This document shows, piece after piece, positions 13,898 to 15,240 of a stretch of 15,240 nt of DNA. This stretch comes from Pseudomonadota bacterium. Lineage in GTDB: Bacteria > Pseudomonadota > Alphaproteobacteria > Caulobacterales > Aquidulcibacteraceae. The notes under the pieces are model-generated. The model did not search any database and was not told where the DNA came from. It worked only from the letters and a program-made list of their open reading frames with translations. The first letter of the stretch is position 1, and every line of letters starts with the position of its first letter. The stretch spans positions 1 to 15,240 of the forward strand of contig JAEWNX010000388.1 in the NCBI GenBank assembly GCA_023461135.1, read 5' to 3'. The position numbers and the translations under genes were made by a program.

Positions 13898-14304
13898 TTG
13901 CGCTTTGTCCGCACCGGTTGGGCGCGCGCCTTCACCAGCACCTCGCCGCCGCGCGCCACGCCCTCCTCTATAATGCGCACGCGCTTGGGCGCACGCTTCA
14001 CTGACAGCGCCAGGTCGTGCTTGGCCGGATCGAAGGCTTCGAGCGTCCCGCCCTTGCCGAGCCGCGAGAGACCGCGCCGGCGCGCCGCGCGCGTCAGCGC
14101 TTGTGACGTGAGGGCAATCGCCTCATCGCGCTCTTCCTCCCCCTTGGCTTTGACGGCCCTGGCGCACTCCACGATGGCTTCGGCAAGCGCGGCGTCCGCG
14201 TCCAGCCACGCGGCCTGCGCCATAGCGTCGACCAGCGGCGCGCCGCGCGGCTTAGACGCGCGTTTAGCTGGGCGCTTCGGTGATGGCCTTTTGGCCGGCG
14301 GCAT
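13894..14304 (-). CDS. Small GrpE-like protein (probable nucleotide exchange partner)
   Basis: A 136-residue protein if the ATG at 14304 is used; a TTG at 14322 would add six residues, and neither has a clear ribosome site. Seen: a basic Lys/Pro/Arg-rich, probably disordered N-terminus (1-23); a helical, charged middle part (about 33-82); and a C-terminal block resembling the GrpE beta-domain: EAFDPAKHDLAL (89-100, GrpE has x-x-D-P-x-x-H-x-A) followed by VRIIEEGVARGGEVLVKARA (109-128, GrpE has V-x-x-G-Y-x-L-x-x-R-x-I-R-x-A). It is shorter than DnaK-system GrpE (about 200 residues). It overlaps the Hsp70-like gene directly downstream by four bases, which strongly supports a working pair. The GrpE assignment is a motif-level inference; without it the gene would be hypothetical. 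Confidence 0.75.
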   Translation of the reverse strand: MPPAKRPSPKRPAKRASKPRGAPLVDAMAQAAWLDADAALAEAIVECARAVKAKGEEERDEAIALTSQALTRAARRRGLSRLGKGGTLEAFDPAKHDLALSVKRAPKRVRIIEEGVARGGEVLVKARAQPVRTKRK

Positions 14305-14354
14305 AAGCAGATCCAAGCTCAAGCGTTCAGCTTAGCCGCTGCCCCGCCTAACCC

Positions 14355-15240
14355 CTAGAGGCGGAGGCTGAGGCCGAGCGAAAGGCGATCCTCTTCGAAC
14401 TCCGCGGCGGGGACGTCCGAGTCCACTTCCGCGCGCTCGTAGCGTGCGCTCACCACGACGCGGCGGTTAAGCAGCCAGTCCACGCCCGCATCGGCGTAGA
14501 AGAAATCGTCGTCGCGCGCCGTGAGGGTGTCGTCGAACTCACGTGATCCGACCTGCGCGCCTGCGGTCAGAATGACGTTGCGCAGGAGTTCGTGGTCGAC
14601 GCGCGCGCCATAGCGGCTTTCAACGAACGGGACCGCGGTGTCGCCGACCTGCTCTTCCGAATTGCGGCGCGCGTTCAGCGAAATCGTCGTCAGGCGCGTG
14701 ATGTACCACTCAAGGTTCGCCGCGACCGCAAGGCCGTCGCTGTCGCCGACCGTCGGGTCGTCATAGTCGCGTTCGAACTGGCCTACCGCGACCTCGCCTT
14801 GAAGCAGGTCGGTGAGGCGCACGGCCGCCCCAACGAGATAGGTCTGGCCTTCCGAATTGAGGGCCGGGGTGTTGTCGTAATCGCGCTCGTCTGTCGTCGC
14901 CGCCACGAACAGGCCGACGCGGGGACTGACTTCCGCTTCGAAGCGGCCGATCAGCGCTGTCTCGTCGAAGTCGCGGAAGCTGTGGACGCCGTCGTATTCG
15001 CGCTCGGTTTGGGCGGCGGTCCCGCTGACGCGGAAGCGTGAGAAGCGATGCTGGGCCGTAACCGCGACATCCATGCGGTCGAACTCGACCAGGGGGTCCG
15101 TAGAAGGCGGCGCATCCGGATCGCGGCGCGATTCCACCTCATGGGCGAAGCGGGCGCGCCCGCTGATGTTCGAGTTGCCGCCCACGTCCAGGCGGCCGGA
15201 CACGCCAGCGAACGAGGTGTCGTAATCCTCGCTGGAGAAG
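14355..15240 (-). CDS. Outer-membrane beta-barrel protein (BBP2-like), 5' end beyond the window
   Basis: The frame is open to the right edge, so the N-terminus and signal peptide are missing; GTG at 15203 is an internal Val, not a start. The visible 295 or so residues alternate polar and hydrophobic residues in short strands (for example LFVAATTDERDYD, VVVSARYERAEVD), with acidic turns between them, as in outer-membrane barrels. The acidic motif R-(D/E)-(Y/F)-D recurs every 38-39 residues. The chain ends LSLGLSLRL, a plausible barrel-terminal strand although it ends in Leu, not Phe. Such proteins (the BBP2 group, called outer membrane beta-barrel in exopolysaccharide loci) often accompany short Wza-like exporters, and a porin role is inferred. 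It is the upstream visible gene of the operon with the GrpE-like and Hsp70-like genes (about 50-base gap). Confidence 0.82.
   Translation of the reverse strand, partial: FSSEDYDTSFAGVSGRLDVGGNSNISGRARFAHEVESRRDPDAPPSTDPLVEFDRMDVAVTAQHRFSRFRVSGTAAQTEREYDGVHSFRDFDETALIGRFEAEVSPRVGLFVAATTDERDYDNTPALNSEGQTYLVGAAVRLTDLLQGEVAVGQFERDYDDPTVGDSDGLAVAANLEWYITRLTTISLNARRNSEEQVGDTAVPFVESRYGARVDHELLRNVILTAGAQVGSREFDDTLTARDDDFFYADAGVDWLLNRRVVVSARYERAEVDSDVPAAEFEEDRLSLGLSLRL

Noticed and set aside
14344..14364. Hairpin CCGCCT-N9-AGGCGG around the barrel stop codon
   Set aside because: Only six base pairs, no T-run on the minus strand, and the downstream gene is close; too weak to call a terminator.
1..15240. 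Possible island of foreign origin
   Set aside because: Base composition looks even and no integrase, transposase, tRNA or flanking direct repeats were seen, so transfer cannot be supported from this window.

Overview
The window is GC-rich DNA, and the mix of gene families is most like an alphaproteobacterium (Caulobacterales or Hyphomonadales type; this placement is inferred from base composition and gene content, not proven). It is part of an extracellular or capsular polysaccharide locus. Almost every gene serves sugar assembly, polymer decoration or export. No tRNA, rRNA, insertion sequence, phage gene or CRISPR array was seen.

Layout, left to right. (1) A leftward operon from 2875 to the left edge holds an acyltransferase-3 membrane protein, a NodB-type polysaccharide deacetylase and a family-2 glycosyltransferase that runs off the window. 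(2) A divergent rightward pair holds an aldo/keto reductase and a second family-2 glycosyltransferase. (3) Rightward single genes follow: a short Wza-like export lipoprotein (5104-5682) and a full Wzc-like co-polymerase and tyrosine kinase (5884-8022). (4) A leftward operon (11188 to 8007) holds a phosphoglycosyl transferase and two GT-B glycosyltransferases. (5) A rightward truncated Wzc-like protein (11506-12549) has two membrane helices and a kinase-like domain whose P-loop lysine is missing. (6) A leftward operon enters from the right edge: an outer-membrane beta-barrel, a small GrpE-like protein and an Hsp70-like ATPase without a substrate-binding domain.

How the genes may work together (inference): the phosphoglycosyl transferase starts a repeat unit on undecaprenyl phosphate and the glycosyltransferases extend it. 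The acyltransferase and deacetylase modify it. The Wzc-like kinase controls chain length and export, and the Wza-like lipoprotein and possibly the separate beta-barrel carry the polymer out. No Wzx flippase or Wzy polymerase lies in the window, so the locus must extend beyond it or use genes elsewhere.

The most unusual items are the Hsp70-like/GrpE-like pair behind the barrel gene, the Wzc-derived apparent pseudokinase, the altered catalytic dyad of the phosphoglycosyl transferase, and a 50-bp coding overlap between convergent genes.
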